Assembly: GCF_016862775.1 (NCBI RefSeq)
Contig: NZ_BONP01000002.1
Location: forward strand, 62,001 to 126,000
Reading direction: 5' to 3'
DNA: 64,000 nt
DNA from: Cellulomonas phragmiteti
GTDB taxonomy: Bacteria > Actinomycetota > Actinomycetes > Actinomycetales > Cellulomonadaceae
Shown here: positions 34,638 through 43,674 of the stretch, one piece after another
How positions within the stretch are numbered: position 1 is the first letter of the stretch
Layout: the number at the start of each line of letters is the position of its first letter
Made by a program: the position numbers and the translations under genes
The notes under the pieces: model-generated
Seen by the model: only the letters and a program-made list of their open reading frames with translations
What the model was told of the DNA's origin: nothing
Database searches by the model: none

Positions 34638-35545
34638 CGGGCCACCTCTTCCAGGTCGGGCTCGTCGGCGACGACGTCGCGGAAGATCTCCGCGAGCGTG
34701 GGCCGCAGCGGGGTGAAGGCGTGCACGGGACCGCGGGCGAGCGCCGCGGTCAGCACGTGCTGGGCGACGTCCTGCGGGGCCTCGAACACCGCGGAGCCGC
34801 CCGCCAGCTCGTCGACGCGCACCTGCGGCACGTCGCGCAGCCAGCCCATGTCGCCGTCGGCGACGATCTCGTGGCGCGCCGTGCCGTACCGGGTGCGCAG
34901 CTCCTCGCGCGTGCCGGTGGCGCGGACCTCGCCGCCGGCGATGATGACGAGGTCGTCGCACAGCCGCTCCACGACGTCCAGCTGGTGCGACGAGAACAGC
35001 ACCGGGGCGCCCTGCGCGGCCCGCTCGGCGAGGACGCCCTGCACGACCTCGACGGCCAGGGGGTCCAGGCCCGAGAACGGCTCGTCGAGCACGAGGATCT
35101 CGGGGTCGTGCACGAGGGCCGCGGCGACCTGGGCGCGCTGCTGGTTGCCCAGCGACAGGCTCTCCACCGGGTCCTTGGCGCGCGCCGTCAGCCCCAGACG
35201 CTCGACGAGCGCCTCGGCGCGCGTCGTCGCGCCCTGCTTGTCGAAGCCGTGCAGCCGTGCCAGGTACGTCAGGTGCTCGACGAGCTGCATCTTCGGGTAC
35301 AGCCCGCGCTCCTCGGGCATGTAGCCGAAGCGGGCGCGCTGCCCGCCGACGACCGGTGCGCCGTCGATCGTGACCTGGCCCGCGTGCGGCGCCAGCACCC
35401 CGAGGATGATCCGCATCGTCGTCGTCTTGCCGGCGCCGTTGCCGCCGACGAACCCCGTCAGCCGCCCGCGCCCGACCGTGAAGCTCACGTCGTCGAGCAC
35501 GAGCCGGTCGCCGAACGACCGGCTGATCCCGTGCAGCTCGAGCAT
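34634..35545 (-). CDS. ABC exporter ATP-binding protein (NatA-like)
   Basis: 303 residues with one ATPase domain: Walker A G-G-N-G-A-G-K-T-T (~35-43), signature L-S-L-G-N-Q-Q-R (~128), Walker B I-L-V-L-D-E-P-F-S-G-L-D (~150) and switch H (SSHQLD, ~183). The extra ~80-residue C-terminal region (DUF4162-type) is common in NatA-like proteins. Pairs with the overlapping permease gene. A TAGCGT -10 candidate is at 35599-35604, and a 24-bp palindrome sits further upstream. Confidence 0.9.
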   Translation of the reverse strand: MLELHGISRSFGDRLVLDDVSFTVGRGRLTGFVGGNGAGKTTTMRIILGVLAPHAGQVTIDGAPVVGGQRARFGYMPEERGLYPKMQLVEHLTYLARLHGFDKQGATTRAEALVERLGLTARAKDPVESLSLGNQQRAQVAAALVHDPEILVLDEPFSGLDPLAVEVVQGVLAERAAQGAPVLFSSHQLDVVERLCDDLVIIAGGEVRATGTREELRTRYGTARHEIVADGDMGWLRDVPQVRVDELAGGSAVFEAPQDVAQHVLTAALARGPVHAFTPLRPTLAEIFRDVVADEPDLEEVAR

Positions 35546-35647
35546 GGTGCCTCCCTGCCGCGTCCCGCGTCCGGGGAGCCCCGGACGTCCTGGGCACGAC
35601 GCTAGACGGCGAGCGACCGCGGGACCTCGGGCCCCCGGCCGATCCTG

Positions 35648-35671
35648 CGTCTCCGTCCCGGGACGGAGACG
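35648..35671. promoter_or_regulatory. 24-bp perfect palindrome between the response regulator and exporter genes
   Basis: The sequence is a perfect dyad with no spacer; its half is cgtctccgtccc. It lies 3 bp after the response-regulator stop and about 103 bp before the exporter ATPase start, 44-67 bp upstream of a possible -10 (TAGCGT). It could be the operator for the LuxR-type regulator or a terminator. A zero-loop dyad fits a DNA-binding site somewhat better. Confidence 0.5.
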
Positions 35672-35674
35672 GCG

Positions 35675-36334
35675 TCAGCCCGCCAGGCCGTGCTCGTGCG
35701 CGTACACCACGGCCTGGACGCGGTCGCGCAGCCCGAGCTTGGCCAGGAGGTTGGAGACGTGGGTCTTGACGGTCGCCCGGCTGACGACGAGCTCCGCCGC
35801 GATCTCGTCGTTGTTGAGCCCGCGGGCCACCAGCGTCAGCACCTCCTGCTCGCGGTCGGTGAGCGGGACGACGGGCTGCGGCGCGAGCCGGGCCGGGGCA
35901 CGCTCGGCCACCGCACGGGCGATGACGGCCCGCGTCACCTCCGGTGACAGCAGCCCCTCGCCGGCCGCGGCACTGAGCACCGCGTCCGTGAGCTGCTCGG
36001 GACGTGAGGTCTTCAGCAGGTAGCCCACCGCCCCGGCGCGCAGCGCCTCCACGAGGTAGTCCTCGCGGTTGAACGTCGTGAGCACGACGACCGCGGCGAG
36101 CAGGTCGGGGTCGGCCACGATGCGGCGGGTCGCCTCCAGGCCGTCCATGTCCGGCATCTGCACGTCCATGCAGACCACGTCGGGACGGGTCGCGCGCACG
36201 ACCTCGAGCGCCTGCGCCCCCGTGCCCGCCTCGCCGACGACCTCGATATCCGGGTGCGCCGACAGGATCGTGCCGATCCCCGCCCGCAGCAGCGCCTGGT
36301 CGTCCACCAGCACGACCCGCACGGTTCCCGTCAC
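35675..36334 (-). CDS. NarL/LuxR-family response regulator
   Basis: 219 residues. Receiver domain (1-120): V-V-L-V-D-D-Q, phospho-acceptor Asp in C-M-D-V-Q-M-P-D (~55), T-T-F (~83) and K (~105). LuxR helix-turn-helix (~152-210): L-T-D-R-E-Q-E-V-L-T-L-V-A-R-G-L-N-N-D-E-I-A. GTG 36334 overlaps the kinase stop as GTGA. Probably controls the ABC exporter downstream. Confidence 0.92.
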   Translation of the reverse strand: MTGTVRVVLVDDQALLRAGIGTILSAHPDIEVVGEAGTGAQALEVVRATRPDVVCMDVQMPDMDGLEATRRIVADPDLLAAVVVLTTFNREDYLVEALRAGAVGYLLKTSRPEQLTDAVLSAAAGEGLLSPEVTRAVIARAVAERAPARLAPQPVVPLTDREQEVLTLVARGLNNDEIAAELVVSRATVKTHVSNLLAKLGLRDRVQAVVYAHEHGLAG

Positions 36335-37761
36335 GCCTGCGCCTCCGTCCGCTCGCCCGTCGTCGCGGCCCCCGTGCCGCCCGCGCTCCCGGGTGCCACC
36401 AGCGGCAGCCGCACCCGCACCACGAACCCGCCGGACCGCCGCCGCGCCGCCTCGAACGTGCCGCCCTCGGCCGCGGCCCGCTCCCGCATGCCGACGATCC
36501 CCAGGCCCGTGGACGGGACCGCGCCGACCCTGCGGACCGTCCCGCCGTCGTCGGACACCTCGAGCTCGACCTCCTCGGGCAGCCAGCGCAGCCGCACGTC
36601 CGTGCGGGCCCCCTCGCCGGCGTGCTTGCGGGTGTTGGTCAGGGCCTCCTGCGCGATGCGGTACAGGTTGAGCGACGCCAGGGGACGCAGCCGCCGCGGC
36701 TCGCCGACCTCCTGGTAGGTGACGTGCAGGCCGGCGGCGCGCGCCCGCTCGACGAGGTCGGGCAGCCCCCCGACGTCCAGCGACGCCAGGGCCTCGCCCG
36801 AGAGCGCGACGACCGGGTCGGCCCCGGGGTCGTCCCCGCCGTCGCGGAGCATCCCGAGGATCCCGTGCAGCTCGCGGACCGCGTCGCGCGCGGCGTCCTC
36901 CACGTGGCCCAGCGCGTCCGCCGCGCGGACGGGGTCCGACGCGAGCACGGTCCGCGCCGCCGCCGCCTGCACCCCCATGAGGGAGACGTGGTGCGCGACC
37001 GCGTCGTGCAGCTCGCGCGCCAGGCGCAGCCGCTCGATCGCCACGGCCTGCTCCTCCGCGCGCCGCCGCTCGAGGACGAGCAGGTGCGTCCGCCACGCGG
37101 TGCGGGCACGCTCGCGCGCCGACCGCCACGCGTGCTCGCCGAAGAACCAGGAGCCCGCGAAGTACAGGACGTTGGTCAGCAGCTGCAGCAGCGTGAACGA
37201 GACGAAGGGCGAGAACACCCCCGCCTGGTCCGGCAGGTCCTCGGAGATCTCGGGGTCGGTGGCCGCCCAGAACAGCGCGACGAACAACCACACGATCATC
37301 GCGACCACGACGACGCCGCGGACCGTCGTGGCGCGACGACGCTCGGTCTCCCAGGCGCCGACCGTGTACATCGCGCAGAACAGCGCGATGTTCGCCACGA
37401 GCGTCTCGGGGACGAAGAGCACCTGGCTGACGATGAACGCCGCGGCCACGACGCCCAGCACGACGCTCGGCCACCGCCGCCGTGCGGCGAGCGGGAGGGT
37501 CACGGCGGCGAGCAGCAGCGCGGACGCCCAGCCCGGCGCCGGGTCGTCGTAGATCCCGGCGACCCGCATGAGCACCATCGACAGCAGCGCGCCCAGGTAG
37601 AGCGCCCCCGCGAGCAGCAGGTCCCAGCGCAGCGCGTCGTCCCCGGGCGCGGGGCGCACCCAGCCCGGCTCGTCGGGGTCGGTGGCGACGGCGCGCACGG
37701 CGTCCTCGCCCCGCACGACGTCGGCCGCCCGGACCCGGCCGCCCACGGTGGCCACCCCCAT
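36331..37761 (-). CDS. Sensor histidine kinase (HisKA_3 type)
   Basis: 476 residues. About five or six membrane helices occupy residues 45-215 with short loops, so sensing is probably within the membrane. HisKA_3 has the phospho-acceptor His in R-E-L-H-D-A-V-A-H-H (~252-261). The HATPase domain (~355-455) has N-box Q-E-A-L-T-N-T-R-K-H, D-D-G-G and G-L-G-I-V-G-M-R-E-R. ATG 37761 is preferred because GGGGGAG stands 5 bases before it; GTG 37767 would lie right on that site. The gene starts 2 bases after the ispE stop. Confidence 0.9.
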   Translation of the reverse strand: MGVATVGGRVRAADVVRGEDAVRAVATDPDEPGWVRPAPGDDALRWDLLLAGALYLGALLSMVLMRVAGIYDDPAPGWASALLLAAVTLPLAARRRWPSVVLGVVAAAFIVSQVLFVPETLVANIALFCAMYTVGAWETERRRATTVRGVVVVAMIVWLFVALFWAATDPEISEDLPDQAGVFSPFVSFTLLQLLTNVLYFAGSWFFGEHAWRSARERARTAWRTHLLVLERRRAEEQAVAIERLRLARELHDAVAHHVSLMGVQAAAARTVLASDPVRAADALGHVEDAARDAVRELHGILGMLRDGGDDPGADPVVALSGEALASLDVGGLPDLVERARAAGLHVTYQEVGEPRRLRPLASLNLYRIAQEALTNTRKHAGEGARTDVRLRWLPEEVELEVSDDGGTVRRVGAVPSTGLGIVGMRERAAAEGGTFEAARRRSGGFVVRVRLPLVAPGSAGGTGAATTGERTEAQA

Positions 37762-37763
37762 GC

Positions 37764-38702
37764 TCACTCCCCCGCGACGACCCGGGCGCCCGCGACCGGA
37801 CCGGTGGCGGTGAGCACCCGGTCCGCGACGCCCGAGGCGGTGAAGGCTGCGGCGACGGCGAGCGCGTGCTTGCGGCTGCGGGCCAGGGCGGCGACGGTCG
37901 GGCCGGAGCCGGACACGACGACGCCGAGGGCACCGGCGTCGGTGGCGATCGCCAGCGGCTCGGTCAGGCCGGGGTCGAGCTCGAGGGCGGCGGTCTCGAG
38001 GTCGTTGTGCAGCGCGGCCCCCAGGGCGGCCGCGTCGCCGGCGAGCAGCGCCTGCATGAGCGGCACGTCGTGCTCGTCGTCGAGGGGCTCGACGTCCGGG
38101 TGGGCCAGGTCGTCGTACGCGGCGTACACCGCGGCGGTCGACAGCCCCCGGTCCTGGACGGCGAACGCCCAGTGGAACTCGCCGCGGCTCAGCGCCGGCG
38201 TCAGCAGGTGCCCGCGGCCCTGGCCGACGGCCGTGTGGCCGACGAGCGAGAACGGCACGTCGGAGCCGAGCTCGGCGGCGAGCTCCAGCAGGTCGTCGCG
38301 CGACAGGCCGGTGCCCCACAGCGCGTCGCACGCGACGAGCGCCGCCGCGGCGTCGGCCGACCCGCCGGCCATGCCCCCGGCGACGGGGACGCCCTTGACG
38401 AGGTGCAGGTGCACGGCGTCGTCGACCCCGGCGCGCCGGGCGACGGCGTGCGCCGCCCGCAGCGCCAGGTTGGAGTCGTCGGTGGGGACCGCCTCGGACT
38501 GCGGGCCGCTCGCGCTGACACCGAAGACCTCGGCGGGTGTCGCGACGACCTCCTCGTACACCGAGACCGCCTGGAACACCGTCGAGACCGGGTGGTAGCC
38601 GTCCCGGGCGCGGGGTCCGACGCGCAGCGAGAGGTTGACCTTGCCGGGGGCGCGCACGCGCACGGCGCGCTCGGGGAGCTCGTCCAGGGGGGTCGACGTC
38701 AC
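37764..38702 (-). CDS. ispE: 4-diphosphocytidyl-2-C-methyl-D-erythritol kinase
   Basis: 312 residues, GHMP kinase fold, fourth step of the MEP isoprenoid pathway. Motifs: [11 protein letters not shown] (~15-25), the ATP loop [15 protein letters not shown] (~105-119) and [10 protein letters not shown] (~265). GTG 38702 overlaps the rsmA stop in GTGA. Its product supplies undecaprenyl precursors used by the glycan pathways of this window. Confidence 0.95.
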   Translation of the reverse strand: MTSTPLDELPERAVRVRAPGKVNLSLRVGPRARDGYHPVSTVFQAVSVYEEVVATPAEVFGVSASGPQSEAVPTDDSNLALRAAHAVARRAGVDDAVHLHLVKGVPVAGGMAGGSADAAAALVACDALWGTGLSRDDLLELAAELGSDVPFSLVGHTAVGQGRGHLLTPALSRGEFHWAFAVQDRGLSTAAVYAAYDDLAHPDVEPLDDEHDVPLMQALLAGDAAALGAALHNDLETAALELDPGLTEPLAIATDAGALGVVVSGSGPTVAALARSRKHALAVAAAFTASGVADRVLTATGPVAGARVVAGE

Positions 38703-39658
38703 GGTGCCACTGTGCCAGGTCCCGGCGGCACCGGCCGTGCGGCGCCGAGCGCCTCGGCGATCCGCGCGAACCCCACGACGTCCACCTGCTCGCCGCGGAC
38801 CTGCGGGTCCAGCCCGGCCGCACGCACGGCGTCCTCGGCCAGCGCGGACGACCCGGCGACGCCGGCCAGGGCCGAGCGGAGCATCTTGCGGCGCTGGGCG
38901 AACGCGGCGTCGACGACCGCGAACACGTCCTGCCGCGTCACCGTCGTCGCGGGCTCGGCGCGCCGGTCGAGGCGCACGAGCGCGGAGTCGACGTGCGGCG
39001 CGGGCCAGAACACGGCACGCCCGACCGTGGCGGTGCGCCGGGCCGCGGCGTACCACGCGACCTTGGCGGAGGGGACGCCGTAGGTGCGGCTGCCCGGCGG
39101 GGCGACCAGGCGGTCGGCGACCTCCGCCTGGACCATCACGAGCCCGCGCTGCAGTGCGTCGAACCGCTCGAGGAACGTCAGGAGCACGGGGACGGACACG
39201 TTGTACGGCAGGTTGGCCACCAGCGCGGTCGGTGCCGGGCCGGGCAGCTCGGTGACCGTCAGGGCGTCCTGCGTGACGATCGTCAGGCGCGCCCGGCCGT
39301 CGCCGTCGCGCAGGACCACGGTGCGGGCGTCCGCGCCCTCGGAGGTCCCCGCGGGGTCGACAGCCAGACCGGGGACGTGGGCGGCGACCGTGCCGGGCAG
39401 CAGGCGCGCCAGGACGGGGTCGATCTCCACGGCGACGACGTCGGCCCCCGCCTCGAGCAGGCCGAGCGTCAGCGAGCCGAGGCCCGGACCGACCTCCACC
39501 ACCCGCTCGCCGGGGGTGACGTCGGCCTGCCGGACGATCTTGCGGACGGTGCCCGCGTCGATGACGAAGTTCTGGCCCAGCGTCTTGGTCGGGCGGATGC
39601 CGGCGCGCTGCGCGAGCGCCCGGATCTGCGCGGGGCCGAGCAGGCTGATCTCCGACAT
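38699..39658 (-). CDS. rsmA: 16S rRNA (A1518/A1519) dimethyltransferase
   Basis: 319 residues. The KsgA fold starts with T-K-T-L-G-Q-N-F (~24-31), then the SAM loop [10 protein letters not shown] (~56-65), V-E-I-D-P near 80 and the catalytic N-L-P-Y-N-V (~152-157). An insert of ~15 residues (near 95-110, rich in Asp/Gly) is unusual. Start ATG 39658; a TAGGCT -10 candidate lies 8 bases upstream. Standard neighbour order rpf-rsmA-ispE. Confidence 0.95.
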   Translation of the reverse strand: MSEISLLGPAQIRALAQRAGIRPTKTLGQNFVIDAGTVRKIVRQADVTPGERVVEVGPGLGSLTLGLLEAGADVVAVEIDPVLARLLPGTVAAHVPGLAVDPAGTSEGADARTVVLRDGDGRARLTIVTQDALTVTELPGPAPTALVANLPYNVSVPVLLTFLERFDALQRGLVMVQAEVADRLVAPPGSRTYGVPSAKVAWYAAARRTATVGRAVFWPAPHVDSALVRLDRRAEPATTVTRQDVFAVVDAAFAQRRKMLRSALAGVAGSSALAEDAVRAAGLDPQVRGEQVDVVGFARIAEALGAARPVPPGPGTVAP

Positions 39659-39730
39659 GGCCACCGAGCCTACGGCCCCGGCGGGCCGCTCCTCACCGGC
39701 GGCCGCGAGCCGGATTGCTCTCTCACGACC

Positions 39731-39782
39731 GGGGGTGGGTGTGGGGGTGCGGGTGGGGGTGCGGGTGGGGGTGGGGGTGGGG
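39731..39782 (+). repeat. 52-base G/T tract of GGGGGTG-type repeats
   Basis: The tract contains only G and T apart from two C, with at least eight runs of three or more G. It is a strong candidate for G-quadruplex formation on the + strand and for slippage. It lies between the rpf terminator and the rsmA start, about 60 bp upstream of the rsmA -10. Confidence 0.85.
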
Positions 39783-39798
39783 ACTTCGGGGAGCACGG

Positions 39799-39833
39799 AG
39801 GGCCGGACCGACCTCGGCGGTCGGTCCGGCCCT
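39799..39833 (-). terminator. Perfect 15-bp terminator hairpin after the Rpf gene
   Basis: agggccggaccgacc (39799-39813) pairs with ggtcggtccggccct (39819-39833) around the loop tcggc, 10 bp after the stop of the minus-strand Rpf gene. Confidence 0.75.
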
Positions 39834-39843
39834 GCGTGGTGCG

Positions 39844-41148
39844 TCAGCTGAAGAGGTTCTTGCCGCAGTGCGGCCACTGCCCGGCACCCGAGCGGTTGTA
39901 GAGCATCTTCGCGCGGGCGGTCTGCTCCTCGGCCGAGGCCTGCGAGGGCAGGCCGGCGCCGCCGACGCTCTGCCACGTCGCGACGGAGAACTGGTACAGC
40001 CCGTGGTACTTGCCGGTCGACGACACGACGTCCACCCGGCCGCCGGACTCGCACTTGGCCAGCGCGGCCCAGTTCAGGGAGTCGGCGTCGCCGCCCGCGG
40101 CGATCGGGCCCGCCGCGGCGGACGAGCCGGTCGACGCGGCTGCACGAGCGGGCGCGGGTGCGACCGGGCGCGCCTTGGTGCCGACCTTGACGACCTCCTC
40201 GACGGGGGCCTGGGTGATGCCGTCGCTGGCCGGCTCACGGGTCTCCTCGACGCCGTCGACCGTGGTGACGCGCTCGACGACGGTCCGCACGCCGGGGACG
40301 CCGGCCTGCGCGACGGCCTGCTGACCGGTGAAGCGGGTCGCGTCGTCCTCGGTGCGGGACGTGAACGGCACCTCGGACGTCGTCGCGACGTCCTGCACGA
40401 CGACGCGCTGCACGACGACCTGCACCACGCCCGTGGCGCTGCGCTGGACGAGCACGCGGTCCAGCGGCTGCAGGGTGACGGCCAGCTCGTCGAGGACCGT
40501 GCCGACGGTCGCGTCGGCGTCCGGGACGTCGAGCACGGTGCCGTCCACGACGACCTCCGCGCGGCCGTCCAGCGCGAGGTCCAGCGGCAGCTCGGCGCGG
40601 TCGGCGGACCGCGACGCGACCAGCGCGACGGTCCCGGCGCGGTCGGCGAGGGTGTCCAGCGCCTCGTCGGCGCTCAGGGCCGTGGTCCACACGACCTGCC
40701 GGTCGCCGTCGATCGCGACGAGGAGCGCCGTCGCGTGCCGCACGACGATCTCGGCGCCGTCCTCGAGGACCCCGCTGTGGGACACGGTGTCGCGGTCGCC
40801 GACCTCGATGTCGTGGGCCGCGAGCAGCCCGTCGACGGACCCGGCGAAGGTGGTGACGCGGGTGACCTCGCCGTTGACGTCGAGCGCGACGGACTTGTGG
40901 GCCTGGGCGTAGGCAGTGCCGCCCGCGGCGACGACGAGCACGGCGGTGCCGGCGGCGACGAGCGGCCAGCGGCGGCGCGACGGCCCGGTCGAGGGACCCG
41001 GCTCCGGTCCGGCGTCGGGGTGCGGGGTGGCGGCGGCGTGGGACGCCGACGGGGTCGGACCGGTGTGGCGGGTCGAGAACTGCACGAGGCTCCAGCCGTC
41101 GTCGAGCCCGGGCACGGGGAGCGGCGGGACGTCGCGAGGTGCGGGCAC
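39844..41148 (-). CDS. Resuscitation-promoting factor (RpfB-type transglycosylase with DUF348 and G5 domains)
   Basis: 434 residues. A cytoplasmic Pro/Ser-rich N-terminus precedes one membrane helix (~60-82). Three DUF348 repeats follow (about 85-235; e.g. [13 protein letters not shown]), then a G5 domain (~275-335) and the C-terminal Rpf lysozyme-like domain (~362-434: [11 protein letters not shown] with catalytic Glu, then Y-H-G-L-Y-Q-F). It cleaves peptidoglycan to allow regrowth and division. The gene is a tandem paralogue of the next one upstream and shares its GTAAC-N6-GTGAC element. The GTG start at 41148 is tentative. Confidence 0.92.
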   Translation of the reverse strand: MPAPRDVPPLPVPGLDDGWSLVQFSTRHTGPTPSASHAAATPHPDAGPEPGPSTGPSRRRWPLVAAGTAVLVVAAGGTAYAQAHKSVALDVNGEVTRVTTFAGSVDGLLAAHDIEVGDRDTVSHSGVLEDGAEIVVRHATALLVAIDGDRQVVWTTALSADEALDTLADRAGTVALVASRSADRAELPLDLALDGRAEVVVDGTVLDVPDADATVGTVLDELAVTLQPLDRVLVQRSATGVVQVVVQRVVVQDVATTSEVPFTSRTEDDATRFTGQQAVAQAGVPGVRTVVERVTTVDGVEETREPASDGITQAPVEEVVKVGTKARPVAPAPARAAASTGSSAAAGPIAAGGDADSLNWAALAKCESGGRVDVVSSTGKYHGLYQFSVATWQSVGGAGLPSQASAEEQTARAKMLYNRSGAGQWPHCGKNLFS

Positions 41149-41266
41149 CGTGCGCGTCCGCCACGGAGGGATCCCCGATCCGGCGGTCGCGGCGGCCGCG
41201 TGAGCGACCGCCGGGAGTCACCGGCACGGCGGCGGATCACCGTCCGTGCAATAGCGACACGCGACC

Positions 41267-41282
41267 GTAACGGAATCGTGAC
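41267..41282. promoter_or_regulatory. GTAAC-N6-GTGAC direct repeat upstream of the Rpf gene
   Basis: GTAAC (41267-41271) and GTGAC (41278-41282) are separated by 6 bases. The identical architecture occurs upstream of the paralogue at 42670-42685. It has the layout of the actinobacterial MtrA box, whose regulon includes rpf and other wall hydrolases. Confidence 0.65.
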
Positions 41283-41372
41283 GTCAGATCCAACCCCCGC
41301 ACGACGAGACGAACGTCACGCCGGCGGCGGCGCGTCGTCCGCGACGCGCCGCTGCCAGGACGTCCGGCGAGG

Positions 41373-42569
41373 TCAGTACCAGTTCTTGGCCTGCGAGTGC
41401 GCCCACGCGCCGCAGGGGTTGCCGTACCGACCGGCGATGTAGTTCAGCCCCCACGTGATCTGCGTCGCGGGGTTCGTGCGCCAGTCGTCGGCGACCGAGG
41501 CCATCTTCGAGCCGGGCAGCGACTGCGGGATGCCGTAGGCGCCCGAGGACTTGTTCTCGGCGTTCCAGCGCCAGCCGCTCTCCTTGTTCCACAGCGACAG
41601 CAGGCAGGCGAACTGGTCGTCGCCCCAGCCGCGCGCCGCGGCCATCTCCTTGCCCATCGCCTGCGCCGTCCCCGGCTCGACCGCGACCGACGCGGGGTCG
41701 GGCAGCGTGGCGGTGCCGACCCGGACGACCTGGTCGACCGGCGCGACGGTGACCACCGAGGCGAGCGCCGTGCGGCCGACGACGACGCCGCCGACCACGT
41801 CGAGCGAGTACGTCGTCGTCCGCTGACCGGCGCGGCCCTTCGTCTTGACGACCTTGTTGCCCGTCACCAGCGTGGGGTCCTCGACCTCCACCTCCGCGAA
41901 CGGCACGGCCTCGGTGACGGTCTCCCCCGAGGTCGCCGCCCGCGTGACCAGCACGACGAGCCCGTCGACCGCCGCCGCGTCCAGGGGCACGGACACCTGG
42001 TCGGCCTCCTCGAGGACCAGACCGATCTCCCGCAGCGCGTCCCGCACGGTCGAGCCGCTGGTCACGCCGTCGATGACCTGGCCGTCGACCACGAGGTGCA
42101 CGGTCTTCTGCGTCGAGACGCGCAGCACGTCGCGCCCCACGGTCGCGGAGCGCGAGGCGGACAGCCGCACGCCCTCGCGCAGCCCCAGCTCCTCGACCGC
42201 CTCGCCCACGGTCAGCGCGGTCGTCCAGACCGTGCGCTGCTGCCCGTCGACCTCGACCTCGATCTCCCGGCCGTGCCGCACGACGACCTGGCCGGTGCGG
42301 CCCACCGCCTGGTCGAGGCCCGGGGCGACGAGGTCACCCTCGGCCACCTCGATGCGCCCGGCCGACAGCACGTCGGCGACCGTGCGGCCGAAGGTCTGCA
42401 CCTGCACCTCGGTCCCGTCCACGTCGACGGTCACGTCCTTGTGCATCGCCGCGAAGGCGCTGGTGCCGCCCGCGACGAGGGCGAGCACGACCGCCTGCGC
42501 GGCGGTGCGTGCGGCCCGGTCGCGCGCGCGGGTGGCGCGGCGGCCCGGCGCCTGCTCGGAGGCGGTCAC
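41373..42569 (-). CDS. DUF348/G5-domain peptidoglycan hydrolase with SLT-like catalytic domain
   Basis: 398 residues. It has an N-terminal membrane anchor (~23-40) and three DUF348 repeats (~44-215; including V-W-T-T-A-L-T-V-G-E-A-V). A G5 domain spans ~235-290, and the last ~90 residues form a transglycosylase-like domain with the catalytic E in L-W-N-K-E-S-G-W and A-Y-G-I-P-Q-S-L-P-G-S-K-M. It keeps the RpfB scaffold but swaps the Rpf domain for a different lysozyme-type module. Tandem with the Rpf gene; the GTG start has a weak GGAC-type site. Confidence 0.9.
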   Translation of the reverse strand: MTASEQAPGRRATRARDRAARTAAQAVVLALVAGGTSAFAAMHKDVTVDVDGTEVQVQTFGRTVADVLSAGRIEVAEGDLVAPGLDQAVGRTGQVVVRHGREIEVEVDGQQRTVWTTALTVGEAVEELGLREGVRLSASRSATVGRDVLRVSTQKTVHLVVDGQVIDGVTSGSTVRDALREIGLVLEEADQVSVPLDAAAVDGLVVLVTRAATSGETVTEAVPFAEVEVEDPTLVTGNKVVKTKGRAGQRTTTYSLDVVGGVVVGRTALASVVTVAPVDQVVRVGTATLPDPASVAVEPGTAQAMGKEMAAARGWGDDQFACLLSLWNKESGWRWNAENKSSGAYGIPQSLPGSKMASVADDWRTNPATQITWGLNYIAGRYGNPCGAWAHSQAKNWY

Positions 42570-42669
42570 GGTGTCCTTCGGGTCGGCGGGAGGGACGCTG
42601 CCCTGAGGTGCTCATCGGCACCCGGGCACGCGCGCTTGACCGCACGCACCGACAGGCGCCGCACAGACC

Positions 42670-42685
42670 GTAACCGACCTGTGAC
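42670..42685. promoter_or_regulatory. GTAAC-N6-GTGAC direct repeat upstream of the SLT-type hydrolase
   Basis: GTAAC (42670-42674), six bases, then GTGAC (42681-42685), about 100-116 bp upstream of the start codon. Same spacing, orientation and order as the site before the Rpf gene. The flanking bases are otherwise different, which argues for conserved function rather than simple duplication. Confidence 0.65.
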
Positions 42686-42706
42686 CCCCGCCACCAGTGG
42701 GCGGGG
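42686..42706 (-). terminator. Hairpin after tatD
   Basis: ccccgcc (42686-42692) pairs with ggcgggg (42700-42706) around 7 bases, 15 bp beyond the tatD stop. It is directly adjacent to the GTAAC/GTGAC element. Confidence 0.5.
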
Positions 42707-42720
42707 TGCGGCTGCCGTGG

Positions 42721-43671
42721 TCACCACACGCCGTAGACCTCGACCGTCGCGGCGCTGACCTGCGCACACACGTCCTCGAGGGGCCTGCCGGTGGCCGCGG
42801 CGACCGCACGGACCGTGCCCGGCAGCAGGTACGGGGAGTTCGGCCGTCCCCGGAACGGGTGCACGGTGAGGTACGGCGCGTCGGTCTCGACGAGCACCAG
42901 GGACGCCGGCAGCACCCGCAGGGCGGCGCGCAGGTCCTCGTTGGCGGGGAACGACACCGGCCCGGCGAACGAGCAGTACCAGCCCTCGGTCGCGCACACC
43001 TCGGCCAGGTCCGGCCCGCCGGAGAAGCAGTGGAACACCGTGCGCTCGGGCGCGCCGTCACGTCGCAGCACGTCGACCACCTCGTCGTGCGCGTCCCGGT
43101 CGTGGATCTGCAGCGCCAGCCCGAGCTCCTTGGCGAGCGCGACGTGCGCCCGGAACGCCTCGCGCTGCACCGCGCGCCCCCGCTCCCCGGCACGGAAGTG
43201 GTCGAGGCCCGTCTCGCCGATCGCCCGCACCCGCGGGTTGCCGCGCGCGACCTCGGCCACGGCGGCGAGCGCCTCGTCGAGCGGGACGGCGTGCCGCGGC
43301 TGCGGGTCCGGGTCGAGCCCGTCGGGGGCGACCTCGCGGACCCCCGCGTGCAGCACGGCCTCGTTCGGGTGGATCGCCACGGCCCCGAGCAGGGCGGGGT
43401 GCGCCCGCACCGCGGCGTCGGTCCACCCGACGGCGTCGAGGTCGCACCCGACCTGCACCATGCGCGGCACCCCGACCGCCGCCGCGCGCGTCAGGTGCGC
43501 GGCGAGGTCGGGGGTCGCGACCGTCCCGTCGCCGGGCGCGGCGCCGTCCGAGTCCCAGCCGCCCGCCCGCCAGCCGACCACCGCGTCCAGGTGCGTGTGG
43601 TTGTCGACGGCGGGCAGGGGCAGGGCCTCGGGCAGCGGCGGCCACCCCGTCTCACGGCGCTTGCGGGCCAT
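42721..43671 (-). CDS. tatD: TatD-family metal-dependent hydrolase
   Basis: 316 residues. The metallo-beta-lactam-like TIM barrel has D-N-H-T-H-L-D (~23-29, H-x-H metal site), I-G-E-T-G-L-D-H (~150-157), I-H-D-R-D near 190, F-H-C-F-S-G near 213 and E-T-D-A-P-Y-L (~265-271). Family members are nucleases with 3'-5' exonuclease activity. Located 3 bp from the metG stop, the usual metG-tatD-rpf order. Confidence 0.92.
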   Translation of the reverse strand: MARKRRETGWPPLPEALPLPAVDNHTHLDAVVGWRAGGWDSDGAAPGDGTVATPDLAAHLTRAAAVGVPRMVQVGCDLDAVGWTDAAVRAHPALLGAVAIHPNEAVLHAGVREVAPDGLDPDPQPRHAVPLDEALAAVAEVARGNPRVRAIGETGLDHFRAGERGRAVQREAFRAHVALAKELGLALQIHDRDAHDEVVDVLRRDGAPERTVFHCFSGGPDLAEVCATEGWYCSFAGPVSFPANEDLRAALRVLPASLVLVETDAPYLTVHPFRGRPNSPYLLPGTVRAVAAATGRPLEDVCAQVSAATVEVYGVW

Positions 43672-43674
43672 GCC

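Noticed and set aside
41149..41372. A c-di-AMP (ydaO) riboswitch before the Rpf gene, common in actinobacteria
   Set aside because: The conserved GGGGGA and GGGGTGAAT-like segments of that class were not found in either rpf-type leader.
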